From: Cymodocea nodosa
Taxonomy: Eukaryota; Streptophyta; Magnoliopsida; Alismatales; Cymodoceaceae
Length of the DNA stretch: 64,000 nt
Assembly (NCBI GenBank): GCA_036874045.1
Contig: JAZBRI010000011.1
Coordinates: 124,001 to 188,000 of the forward strand
Direction of reading: 5' to 3'
The notes beneath the pieces are model-generated. The model was not told the DNA's origin. It saw nothing but the letters and a program-made list of their open reading frames with translations, and searched no databases. Position numbers and translations under genes: made by a program. Of the stretch, positions 46,256-57,554 are shown piece by piece. Numbering within the stretch: position 1 is the first letter of the stretch; the number at the start of each line of letters is the position of its first letter.

Positions 46256-47605
46256 TCATTCAGCTACCCTCCTAGAGGGGGTATCAATTTCATTAACAGT
46301 TCTGTTGATAGGATTAGGTATTGCTTGCATTGGCAATCCTCCAATAGGTCTAATTTCCATTGATTCTTTTTATCTAGGGGGTATATTTCTATTTATATTT
46401 TGATTTTGAATTGTAGCATTTCCAAATACAAGATCCAAACAATTGTTTAATTGTTGGATTATCTTTTCTAATTTTTCTATTCTAAATCCTTGTTCAATTA
46501 AAGCTTCATAACTTATATTTTTGTCATTTATATTTTCTCCTCCCTAAAAATTATTGTTTCTCCAAGATAAATTCAGGTGATTTCTCCAATTAGGGTTATC
46601 TGAATTTCCAAAGTTATCTTTCTGATTTCTAGCATAAATAATATCTAAATCATTAACGTTTGCATTCTTTTCTGCTAGCTTTTGTTTTAATGATAACTCT
46701 TCTATTTTCTTTGTTAATTTAGTTAATTTAACTTCAAGCATATTGCTTGAATCTATTTCATGCATTCCCCTTGGCAATATTCTTTTATTTGTAATAGCTT
46801 CAACTGAGTTTTCCCACTGTGTAGTTCTTTTTGCAAAGTTTTCTAAATATGCCCATGCTTCTTTACTATAGAGTTTTAAAAATCCATTCTAACAAGTAGA
46901 TTCTAATAAAGATTTCGTTGAAACATCTATGCCTTCATAAATTATACCTATTAATTGTGTTTTACTCATTGCATGATGTCAACATTGAGTTAGTAAATCT
47001 TTAAATCTTTCAAAATATTTCCATAATGATTCTCCCTATTTTTGGCTACACATTAATATTTCTTTCTTCTTTTTAATCGTTTGATATATTAGATAATATT
47101 TTTCTAGAAAAACAGAGTAAAATTTAGCCCATGCAGAAATTGAATCAGGCGATAGAGTATATAACCATCTCTTAGCTATGTCTTTTAAAGCCAAAGGGAT
47201 ATATCTAAGTTTAATAGCATCAATACTCATGTTCAACATTTTCATCATTTGACAAACTTCGTTAAATTCTCTAAGGAAATAATAGGCATCCTCTCTTTCT
47301 AATCCATGAAAATGTGGCAATTGACTAATATAATTAGATTTCAATTCAAACCTATCTCCCTTAAAGTTTGGCAATCGAATACATGAAGGTTCATCAACTA
47401 ATTCAGGATATAGAATTTTCCCTAATGGTTTCTCTACTGGAGCAACCATATCTTTGTTTTCTTTTAAAGAAAAGTTAGCTACACCCCTAAGGATTTCGTT
47501 AAAGTCTAATTCAGAAAATACTTCAGTACGTCTCTGTGTTGAAGAATCCTGTGTAGGTGTTCTTACAAATCTTTTAGTGCTAGGAGAACAAATCTATGTG
47601 CTCAT
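46256..47605 (-). pseudogene. gag: Gag gene of element C
   Basis: It is colinear with A's gag: ATG 47605, end TGA 46256. The capsid region (GLEREDAYYFLREFNEVC, IKLRYIPLALKDIAK, AWAKFYSVFLEKY) is better preserved than in A. The NPNWRNH motif is near 46590. No zinc knuckle is seen. The fourth codon is TAG where A has TGG, and further stops lie near 47037 and 46545. It is followed by the F-box gene. Confidence 0.8.
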
Positions 47606-47860
47606 AAACTCTTAACATGAAGTAAAATAATAGAAGATTAATTACATACCAGTCTGAAGTTTTACACTCAGTAAATAATTGTTGACGAATGAAGTTGAAT
47701 CAACTACTCCTTCTAGTTCTCCAACGAAGTTCCTTTTCTTTCAAAAGTGCTGGTAACTCGTGAATAACATTCTGTTCTATATTTATAATGCACGTCCATA
47801 AAGTAAATGAATCTCATCGCAAGAACGTGTCTTGTAACATGCAGTATGGTTCCTATTTTT
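47606..47860 (-). promoter_or_regulatory. Gag leader of element C with TATA-like box
   Basis: TATAAATA at 47780-47787 (minus) and a donor-like CTG/GTATGT near 47650 are conserved with A despite decay of the surrounding frame. Promoter function is inferred. Confidence 0.3.
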
Positions 47861-48278
47861 ATGGGTACGTGTGTCACTTCTAATTTTAAATTTTAATAAC
47901 TGCTAGATCTACGAAGTTTTATTCGTAACTAAAAGAATAACTGTTTAGCTTAATCCATGAACTAACCTCGTTGAGTTATAGTTAACTCAACGGACAAGTT
48001 TAAATTATTGTTGCTAACTCCACGGACTAACTTCGTTGAGTTATAGATAACTCAATGGAGTGACCTTATACTATATTATTGACCTTGTGGAGTTAAGGTT
48101 AACTCAACGGACTTACTTCGTTGAGTTAACACTTGGCAACCTCTAATTTTACTCCTCATATTAACTTCTATATTTTTCATCTCTCTTGCATTTTGTTAAC
48201 TTAAATCATGTTAAATACATGTTATTAAACACATTTGAATCTTAACATTATATAAATATTTAACTTACAATATATTTC
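47861..48278. other. Gap upstream of gag in element C with class I palindromes
   Basis: Four GTTGAGTTA...TAACTCAAC palindromes lie at 47965-48135, several with following CGGA, colinear with A 8330-8560. The region is cut by element F at ATTTC (48274-48278). Confidence 0.6.
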
Positions 48279-48583
48279 TTTTATTATGTGTCTTGAATTA
48301 GTTTGTTACACATAGGGGTAGTTTTGTCCTTAGCCACTTGGAGGTACACAAATGTTATAAATAGACCCCCAACGTGTGCTTAGAGTTGATGTTGAATCTT
48401 GTATCCCTTTGTGATCACCTAGAGAATCATTCAGTTGAGCTCCATCTGTGGACGTACCCAATTGGGGAACCACGTTAAACCTTGGTGTTTTTGCATTTGC
48501 TTCACATGTCTTTCCCATTTGTCTTCTTCTTTCTTCTCCACGAGTCCAAGCTTCTCCCTTTCCGCGCTTCTCTTCGCATAACA
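48279..48583 (+). repeat. 5' LTR of element F
   Basis: The LTR is 305 bp and ends ATAACA. The first two bases are TT where the 3' LTR has TG, a mutated terminus. The TATA box TATAAATAG is at 48356-48364 and at 53892-53900 in the other LTR. Confidence 0.92.
48356..48364 (+). promoter_or_regulatory. LTR TATA box, element F
   Basis: TATAAATAG lies about 80 bp into the LTR, identical in both LTRs. This is a canonical plant TATA box. Confidence 0.65.
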
Positions 48584-48585
48584 AG

Positions 48586-48597
48586 TGGTATCAGAGC
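48586..48597 (+). promoter_or_regulatory. Primer-binding site of element F
   Basis: TGGTATCAGAGC, a perfect initiator-Met tRNA primer site, lies 2 bp after the LTR. Confidence 0.92.
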
Positions 48598-48654
48598 GAA
48601 GCTTGAGGAGTTGGCCGTGGATTAGGCTTAAAAGAAGAAAAGAAAGATCTTGGC

Positions 48655-49330
48655 CAACGAACGAGCCGACGCCCACGCCCAACGCCCGCGCCCAACGCCT
48701 GACGCCCACACCCAAGGCTCGCGCTCGACGCCCGCACTGACACCCATGCCCAACGCCTGCGCCCGACTCCCGCGCCCAATGCCTGACGCCTGTGCCCAAT
48801 GCCCGCGCCTAACACTTGCGCCCAATGCGTGCATTCACCCGCGTTCTTGCCCACGCGATCGTCCGCGACTTCCCTCGAGCCAGTGGCCACACACATTCGC
48901 TCGCGTTCTTGCCCACGCGATCGTCTACGTCTCCGCCTACGCCAACGTCCGCGCGCATTCACCAGCGTTCTTGCCTGCGCGATTGTCTGCGTCTCAGCCC
49001 GCACCAGCGTCCATAGGCATTCACCCGCATTCTTGCCCGCACGAACGTCCGCGTCTTTGCCCGCGCCTGCACCCGCGCGTATTCGCCCGCGTCTTCATCC
49101 GCGCCAGTGCCCGCACGAAACTGCTCGCGTCCTCGCCTGACGCTAGCGCCTGCGTGCATTTGTCTACATCATTGCTTGTGCCAGCGCCCGTGCGTGATTG
49201 CTCGCGTTCTGTAGGACGCTAGCGTTCACGTATCAACGCTTGCATTCTTTGTTCCACGCCAGCGCTTGCGGTTTGCTTACGCGATCTTTGTTCGCAACCT
49301 GTGTTCGTGACAAAGCATCCATGGTTGGAA
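48655..49330 (+). repeat. GC- and CpG-rich leader minisatellite of element F
   Basis: It lies between the primer site and gag. The first part (48660-48835) is made of irregular units of about 12 bp (CGCCCAACGCCC-like). The second (48835-49090) repeats a unit of about 61 bp with GCGTTCTTGCCC...CGTC at about 48841, 48903, 48964 and 49027. Composition is sharply different from the AT-rich surroundings. Open frames exist on both strands but lack domains and follow from low stop-codon content. Confidence 0.8.
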
Positions 49331-49494
49331 TTCTTGTTCGACGTCTACGATCTTGAAGCTGACAACGTGCACTTGGTCATCTGTCGTTTCCATGTTGGTG
49401 AAACGAGTAGTAAGAATTCCTATCATAACTTTTGAAGTTTGTTGTGATTTTGCGGAATTCTTTTTCGACCTTTTTGGTAGATCAAGTGTGGCCA

Positions 49495-49605
49495 GTTCTT
49501 TGGAATTCTTTAGCAGTTCTTTGGAATTCTTTAGTAGTTCTTTGGAATTCTTTGAAGTTCTTTGGAATTCTTTAGCAGTTCTTTGGAATTCTTTGAAGTT
49601 CTTTG
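49495..49605 (+). repeat. 24-bp tandem repeat in element F leader
   Basis: About five copies of a 24-bp unit (AGTTCTTTGGAATTCTTT plus GAAG, AGCA or AGTA) lie just upstream of gag. No further function is visible. Confidence 0.8.
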
Positions 49606-49814
49606 GGAATTTTGAGACAATACGTGTGATCTTGGCTCATCTTTGTTTGTTTTGGATTCTTTGCGAGTGATCTTTTGAATTAGGTAACTGCATTTGTTAG
49701 TTGGGATATTTTGAATGAAAGATTCATCCGCAGCTTTGGGATAACAAATTTTGTGCTTATTTGTTGTCTGAATTATTTGGTATTTGCTTGCTGTGTTTGT
49801 CTTGTTCTACTGTC

Positions 49815-52800
49815 ATGGCATCTTCAACTTTGAAAGTTGAAAAGTTCAACGCCAAGAACAACTTTAGTTTGTGGCAGATTAAGATGAAAGCACTTTTGAA
49901 ACAGTAAGGTATTTGGACTCCCTTAAATGTGGAGACAACCCTAGATAAGAAGTCTGTCGAATTTGAACAGCAAGAGGAGAAGGCACATTCGACTATTCTG
50001 CTATGTTTATTAGATGAGATAATCATTGAGGTAGCAAATGAAAATACAGCTTTGGGTCTTTGGAATAAGTTAGAATCTCTATATATGACTAAGTCTCTTA
50101 CGAATAAACTGTTGTTGAAGCAAAGGTTGTTCTCTCTAAGAATGAAGGAAGGTACACCATTGAAGCAACATTTGGATTAGCTCAACATCATTCTCATGGA
50201 GTTGAGGAACATTGGTGTTACTGTGGAAGATGAGGATGCTACTCTCATCTTATTGGTATCTCTCCCTCTCTCCTTAGAGAATTTTGTGCAATCTTTTGTG
50301 GTTGGCAAAAATTCTATTACTTTGGAGGAGGTAAGATCGAGTCTTTATTCTCGAGAATTGAGACATTTGGCTACACATGGTAGCAATGATGCTAGTGGAT
50401 CAGGTTTGACAGTGCATCATTCAGAGTCTAGAGAACGGTAGAGTAGAAGAGACAATAGGCGTAGAGGCAGAAGTAAGTCCAGAGGTAGAATTTCCAAGGA
50501 CACTTACAATTATTGCAAGGAAAAGGGGCATTGGAAGGTAAACTGCCCTAAATTGAAGATTAAGGGAAATACAACAGTCGCTGAAAATGGAGACTCAGGG
50601 TCTGACTGTGATTTCTCCGTTACTGTATGTTGTAGTGTCTACTCCGATCAGAGTTGGATTATGGATTCTGGTGCATCACATCATATGACTCCCAATAGAG
50701 AATATTTCCATAAATATGAGGAGGTAGATGGTGAACAGATCACTTTAGCAGATAATGATGTTTGTGATAGAACAAGTGTTGGATCTGTCAAATTCAAGAT
50801 GCATGATGGGATGATCAAAGTCTTGGAGAATGTTTGGCATGTGCCAAGGTTAGACAAGAGCCTTATTTCGCTAATGGCTCTTGCTCAGAAAGGTTTTAGT
50901 TTTTCAGGTGGAGGAGGTAAACTTCACATTTTGAAAGGTTCCCTAGTAGTAATGAAGGGAATCAAGGATGGACCTTTATACATTCTTCAGGGCAAACCTA
51001 TCATTGGATCGGTAGTTGCAACAATAAGTGATCAACAGTCTATGTCAGCTATTTGGCATTCTAGGTTAGGACATTTGGGCCTAAAGGGAATGTAGAAGCT
51101 CAATACGCTTGGCAGGTTAGATGGTCATATCTTTACAGATATTGATTTATGCAGGCATTGTATCTATGGGAAACAGAAACGTGTTTCCTTTGGAAGAGCA
51201 GAACATTCTACCAAGGGAAAGTTGGATTATGTCCATGCATATTGTTGGGGACCATCTCAACAACTCTCTTTAGCAGGTTCTAAGTATTTTCTCTCCATTG
51301 TTGATGACTTTAGTCATATGACTTGGATTTTCATTATGAAACATAAGAGTGAAGCCTTCAAGAACTTTAAACAATAGAAGACTATTGTTGAAAACCAAGT
51401 AGGGAGGAAAGTAAAATACTTGAGAACAGACAATGGTTTAGAATTTTGCTCAAATGAATTTGACATTTTTTGTATAGATGCAGGCATAACTAGGCATTAT
51501 ACTGTCAGGGGAACTCCACAACAAAATGGAGTTGCAGAATGTCTTAATAGGACGTTGTTGGAGAGAGCTAGGTGTATGCTCTCTCATGCTGGGCTGGAAA
51601 AAGGTTTTTGGGCTAAAGCTGTTAACATAGCCTCCTATTTGGTGAATAAGTCGCCATCTAATGCAATTGGCGACAAGATCCCTTATGAAGTATGGATGGA
51701 TAAAGCAGCTAACTATTCCAAATTGAAAGTATTTGGATGTCCTACGTATTACCATGTGAATCATGGTAAATTGGAGCCGTGTGCCAAGGAAGGCATATTT
51801 GTGGGATATGGAATGGGAGTAAAAGGATATAGGATATATGATAAAGAAACAAGAAAGGTCATTCATAGCAGGGATGCTACCTTTGATGAGGTTTCTTTGA
51901 TGCACAAGAAAGAAAACCCAACTATTTTGAATTCACTTAGTACTCCTGAGCAGGTGGAGCTTGATTTAAATCAACCGTTGATATCTGATCAGTTTGTTCC
52001 TGTTGATACAGATCAACATTTGATTTTAGAAGAAGATCGAGGAGATGAATTTGTTGAGGACACACGTTCAAGGTGTGTTGCTAGAGATTGTCCTAGGAGG
52101 GATGTTCACCCTCCACAGAGGTATGGCTACAATAATATGGTCGTTTTTGCCCTACAGGTAGCTGGTGAGGTGGAGGATGCTGACCCACCTAGTTTTGTTG
52201 CTGCCATTAGCAGACTAGAAGCCGTACATTGGTTGGGAGCTATGCAAGAAGAACTACAATCTTTGCATAAGAATAGGACTTGGGAGTTGGTAAAACGTCC
52301 GAAGGATAGGAATATTGTTGGTTGCAAATGGGTGTTCAAAAAGAAATCAGGAACATAGGGCAACCTTGGAATACAATATAAGGCAAGATTGGTAGCAAAA
52401 GAGTTTTCACAAAAGGAGGGTGTGGACTTCAATGAAGTCTTTGCTCTAGTAGTTAGACACACCTCCATTCAAGTCCTTTTGGTAATTGTTGCAGTAAAGG
52501 ATTTAGAACTTGAACAATTGGATGTGAAAACAGCTTTCTTGCATGGTGATTTAGATGAGGACATCTGGATGGAACAACCAACAGGTTTTCCAGAAAGAGG
52601 TAGATCAGACCTCGTTTGTAAGCAGTAGAAATCTTTGTATGGGCTGAAATAGTCTCCTAGGCAGTGGTATAAAAGATTTGATTCTTTTATCATTGATGTT
52701 GGTTTTGTTAGAAGTAGTTTTGATTCATGTGTCTATATTAAACAAATTAAAGAAGAATTTGTTTACTTGCTCTTGTATGTGGATGACATTTGATTGCAGC

Positions 52801-53739
52801 CAAAGATGTCAATGAAATACAAGTTTTTGAAAGACACATTGAAATCTGAATTTGCAATGAAGGATTTAGGACCGATAGGTAAAATCCTTGAGATGGAGAT
52901 TTATCGTGACAGGAACATTGGAAGATTATTTCTCCATCAACACAGTTATGTTCTGAAGATTTTTGAGCAGGTTTGGCATGGCTTCAAGCAAGGCCATTGG
53001 AACGCCCTATGATAGGAACTTGTGATTATCAGTTGTTATGGCACCTTAGATGCCATCTGAAAAAGAGTACATGACGAAAGTTCCATATTCATAGGTAGTT
53101 GGTAGTCTTATGTATACCATGGTTTGTACTCGTCCAGATCTTGCTTACCCTCCTAGTGTTGTAAGCAGGTTTATGTCAAATCCAGGGAAGAGTCATTGGC
53201 AGACCGTGAAAAGGATCTTTAGGTACTTGAAGGGCAAGTCTGATGTAGGACTGATTTATGGTGTTAAACATAACTGTAGTATAGCTGGATATTCTGATTC
53301 TGATTTTGCAGGTGATGTTGATGAGAGTAGATCCTTAACAGGATATGTCTTCACATTGGTAGATTCCATTATTAGTTGGAAATCTACTCTACAGCCTACT
53401 ATATCTTTATCCACCACAGAGGCTGAGTATATGGCAATGATAGAAGATGCGAAAGAAGGTATTTGGCTGAAGGGGTTACTTGGAGACTTTGGTCTGCGAT
53501 ATGATAAAGCAGAAATTTTCTGTGACAGTCTTAGTGCCATCAGCTTAATGAAGGACAATGTGTTTCATGACCGGACAAAGCACATTGATGTTCATTATCA
53601 CTTTCTTAGAATAGAAGATCGCGTGAAGATTTTGAAGATCAACACACATGACAATCTAGCCGATATGTTTACGAAAGGCATTCTTGAAAGCAAGTTTAAG
53701 CATTGCTTAGACTTACTTAATGTGTTTGCTTATAGTTGA
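49815..53739 (+). pseudogene. gag-pol: Gag-pol gene of element F (broken)
   Basis: From ATG 49815: Gag (FNAKNNFSLWQIKMKALL; ALGLWNKLESLYMTKSLTNK), zinc knuckle near 50510-50550 (YCKEKGHWKVNCP), protease DSGASHHMT (50665), integrase with SDxGLEF-like and NGVAE motifs, RT with LDVKTAFLHGDL and YVDDI (about 52770), RNase H with SDSDFAGD, STTEAEYMA and DNLADMFTKG, ending at TGA 53739. The order and length are those of a complete copia polyprotein. Stops are mostly TAG or TAA where Gln or Trp is expected (49905, 50178, 50440, 51093, 51376, 52627, 52648), and a frameshift follows the YVDDI motif. Confidence 0.92.
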
Positions 53740-53800
53740 CCCTTCGGGTCTTTTGAATATGGAAATTTATTTTGGTTCTAGGTGGAGTTTGTAAATTCAA

Positions 53801-53813
53801 GGCAAGGTGGAGA
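53801..53813 (+). promoter_or_regulatory. Polypurine tract of element F
   Basis: GGCAAGGTGGAGA immediately precedes the 3' LTR (53815). Confidence 0.8.
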
Positions 53814-53814
53814 T

Positions 53815-54119
53815 TGTTATTATGTGTCTTAAATTAGTTTGTTACACATAGGGGTAGTTTTGTCCTTAGCCACTTGGGGGTACACAAATGTTATAAATAG
53901 ACCCCCAACGTGTGCTTAGAGTTGATGTTGAATCTTGTATCCCTTTGTGATCACCTAGAGAATCATTCAATTGAGCTCCATCTGTGGACGTACCCAATTG
54001 GGGAACCACGTTAAACATTGGTGTTTTTGCATTTGCTTCACACGTCTTTCCCATTTGTCTTCTTCTTTCTTCTCCACGAGTCCAAGCTTCTCCCTTTCCG
54101 CACTTCTCTTCGTATAACA
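53815..54119 (+). repeat. 3' LTR of element F
   Basis: The LTR is 305 bp, TGTTAT...ATAACA, followed by ATTTC. Confidence 0.92.
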
Positions 54120-54417
54120 ATTTCATATTATGTAGAATTTATATTTTACCTTGCAGCATATGAATATTTTCAGCATTAACCAATTATCTTGCATTTAATC
54201 CTGTCATTTATAAAATTTATAAATCTTTTAAACAATTTTGCACATTGTTCAAACAGTTATATAATATTCAAGATAATTCATCTATTACATCATTCTCCAA
54301 TATTAATACAAAAACATCTGAAAAACATACATTCATTTATATGAATAATTTTAGTTACAATTAGTGAGATATTTTTCATACAATTATATACACGTACAAG
54401 TAGACGAATAATACAAT

Positions 54418-54894
54418 TTAATCCTTTCTCCTAAGTTCATCTACTTCCTTGTGGAGTCTTTCTACTTGTTGTTCTAATTGATTAATCCTTTCTACAGCTC
54501 CTGTAACTCTTCTAGAAGGTTCAGCTATCTCTGTAACCACATAATTTCTGTATTCTTTTACTGAAATGGTTTTAGATCTTATCCTTTTGGATGTCCATTT
54601 AGTGAAATCGATATAGTCCACCATCAATAGTGGAATCAAATCTCCATAAAATAATTTCTTCTTCACTATTCTCAGCTTGGAGATATAAACTGCAGTCCAA
54701 TTTATTTGAATTCTGTTTACAACTACATATGTGGCTCATTTAACAAATTGACTTAGTTCTATATCATGACCTTGTCGTTGGTAGACATTCTTAATTAAAA
54801 TGTTAGCTATCATGTGTGCTTTACCATTTAGGTGTTTCAGTTTATTTAATAGTGGCACACCAAGATTGATAGCTAAACAATTTTTTATGGTCTG
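54418..54894 (-). pseudogene. ORF-X of element C, C-terminal part
   Basis: It matches A 8998-9470: a helical segment (FYGDLIPLLMVDYIDFTKW) then a heptad coiled coil (RINQLEQQVERLHKEVDELRR) ending at 54418. The upstream part is interrupted by element D at 54895. Function unknown. Confidence 0.55.
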
Positions 54895-57516
54895 TGTAAG
54901 GAAATTTGTTGTATTTAGAATTAAAACACGAAAATCCCAAATTTTACATTTATAAACCGCAAGCGCATGGTACTTATTGTATTAAGCATATGCAAGAGCG
55001 GGTCAATCCACAAGAAGCTTGTCTTAAACGAATTCAAGGAAATAAATGCTTAGCAAAATATTCACATCACTAAAACCATGATAAAAAATTTAATTACATA
55101 TTAATAGGTAATAATTACATAAATACGATAAAGAGTTCAAGTATCGTCATAAATCCAATAAGCTCCTAAGGTTAAACCTTAGGAAACTCAAGAAAATTAA
55201 TGAGTTTCATCTCTGAAATTACAGAAATTAAGCTCTACTTTTAACTCTCCTTACATCTAACCTGGACATTGAAAAATCCAGAGAAAATATTGGTTGGAAA
55301 GATGCTCGAGCTATCTTCGAAATGAAAGTAATTTCATAGACTAAATCATTATAAAAGTTTATAAGTGTTGGATTTATTGACAGGGCGCAGAACCGTTATG
55401 TAAACTTTCCAAAAACGCACCTTTGGTGAAAAAATCATAACTCGGTCAAAACTCCATGAAATCCAGCGAAATCAGAGAGCTTTGAACAAAGACTCGTACT
55501 ACTAATATAGAAAATTGACAGAACAGCTTTCTATAAAGTTTTCAGTGTAGACAACACTCAAGCGTCGAGCACTGAAACTGGCAGCCGAATAGGAATTCAA
55601 AACTGCTGTGATCTCTGATAAAAAAAATCAAAAACCAACGAAATAAATTCTAAAAAAATACAAAATTTACATGACTGTAATCTACACGAAATTTATTACA
55701 AAATAAAATCAAAAAAACTAAAAAACTCTATCAAAAGTGTCTTTTATGAAAGGAGTAATGTAGGGCAGAATTCTGTTTGGCTAGAATCCGGAACTACAAA
55801 AATCCGCTCCCTTCCTAACTTGCTCTCCGAAATCACATAAAATATCTCTAATTATAATAACGATTTGTCCCAACATAGGAATTGAAAAATTATGTAAAAA
55901 TATGAACTGGAAAGAGTTTCAAGTTATCTAAAAGTACATGATTTTACAGTCTAAATCATCTTCAATTGAAAATAACATTAAGCCCTAGTAAGGTGCGCAA
56001 AACGATCTTGAAATAATGCAAAACACGCACTCACAGTAAAAACTTGATAACTTTATCAATTCTTCATAAAAATCTATGAAATCACCGCTGAATAAAAGTA
56101 GATTATCAATCTAATAAAACCATTTTACAGATATTAAAAACATACTGTACAGAGGGAGAAATCACATCAGACATTTCCCTAAAACTATTGATCGAAAATG
56201 TGATTTCGGACTGACAATACACTCTTCGTATAAAATGGAAAAATCAAACCAAACATGCTCGAAAAATTAGACAAAGTATACAGAAAGAATATTCTTTTAT
56301 TTCTATACAAAAAGGGATTAAGAATTGATGAGAAACATTGAGAAAAACTCGATTTACAAAGAAAACAACACAAGGAAAGTTCTGTCTTTACAGTAAACGA
56401 ACACCTTGACTACATGTATTCACATATCTACACGAAAATCATTCATTTTCAGAGGCAAGTTTCATTAAACAAACTAAGATTTTTACAACATAAAAATGAA
56501 GATTATACTACTAAAAATAAACCTAAACATGCAAAGACATATGCAATACACAAACAACATCAAACACAATGATAAGACACAACATATGCAAACATAATGT
56601 TAGTTTTTTGGTCAACCCACTCCAAGTTATACCTTTAAATCTCCAACACCTTGAAGTAAGCTCCTGAAGTTGGCCTCCCTCACGTCCTCAAGACTCTAAC
56701 ATGGCCTGTCACACCACGTTTTCCTCTTGAAATACTAAGGGGCTTCAAGATTTCACCAAAGGATGAAGGCAACAAGCTTCCTTCTCATGGACGTCCACCA
56801 ACCATGCCCTAGTTGGCTCCTTCCTTGCTTTCTCCACGCATATAACCTCCAAACCGGATGAAGAGGCCTCTCCACAAGAGGTTCCTACTGTCCTCCACGC
56901 AAGAAAGTTGTACACCGAAGAAGAAGGGGAGTTGCACCCAACAAAATCACCTTCTATGCATCCACGTCCTTCCTTGGAGCTTCCACGAACACGCCTCCCT
57001 TGGGTCCAACTTGCTCTCTCCACGCACTACCGAAATCAGCAACACCGGAGAGGAAGTGACTTGCTTCCAAGGAGCTTTGGCCGCCGATAATCCAAGGAGA
57101 AGAAGGAGCCATGTTTTTGCTTGGAGAGGAGAAGACAAAACCTAGTTTTGGGTTGTCCTTCCCTTTAAATAGACTTGGTAGTTGATCTCTTCCTTGGTAG
57201 ATCCAACGGTTTAGATTCATCCATCCTATTTTCTTTAGATAACCTTTAAAACTTAAGCAAAAAAATTAAAATATAACAAGAAGAAAACATCTAAGACATC
57301 TAAGTAAATAATCACTATTCATTCCCATGATCATTATGTCAATAATCAACAAAAGGGATAAGTTGTGCAAATTTAAGTCATTAAATCCAATAATCATGCA
57401 TACTCATGTAAATTCCTATGTGATGATATTTTAATTATAATCATGCATTACTTAACATTTAATTCATAAGAAGCACAAATAATATCACATAAAAATGCAC
57501 AATTTTACTCCTTACA
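54895..57516 (-). repeat. 3' LTR of element D
   Basis: The LTR is 2622 bp. The conserved U5-side block is at about 54958-55020. Scattered similarity to E's LTR (for example around 55260-55330 versus 20480-20550) shows the two families are related. ORFs on both strands near 56745-57220 have no recognisable domain. Confidence 0.88.
57164..57171 (-). promoter_or_regulatory. LTR TATA box of element D
   Basis: The minus strand reads TATTTAAA followed by GGG, a plausible TATA box about 350 bp into the LTR. Confidence 0.45.
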
Positions 57517-57554
57517 AATACCCCCACACTTAAGTCTTGCTAGTCCCTAGCAAG
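57517..57554 (-). promoter_or_regulatory. Polypurine tract 1 and hairpin of element D
   Basis: The minus strand has TGGGGGTATT next to the LTR. A perfect stem CTTGCTA/TAGCAAG with loop GTCCC lies at 57536-57554. Confidence 0.75.

Larger units (their letters stand above)
48279..54119 (+). mobile_element. Element F: Tork/TNT1-like Ty1/copia retrotransposon
   Basis: It has 305-bp LTRs, an exact tRNA-iMet-type primer site, a gag-pol frame and a purine tract, flanked by ATTTC on both sides (48274-48278, 54120-54124). The LTRs differ at eight positions, so the insertion is not very recent. Short LTRs, a GATTG-TGTTA 3' junction and DSGASHHMT protease suit the Tork/TNT1 group. It splits element C. 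Confidence 0.92.

Noticed and set aside
48650..49222. 190-residue Arg/Pro/Ala-rich plus-strand ORF and several opposite-strand ORFs in F's leader
   Set aside because: GC-rich tandem repeats lack stop codons in every frame; composition explains the ORFs and there is no domain.
56745..57220. ORFs on both strands in D's LTR
   Set aside because: Low stop density in a less AT-rich patch of LTR, mutually overlapping, and no recognisable protein.
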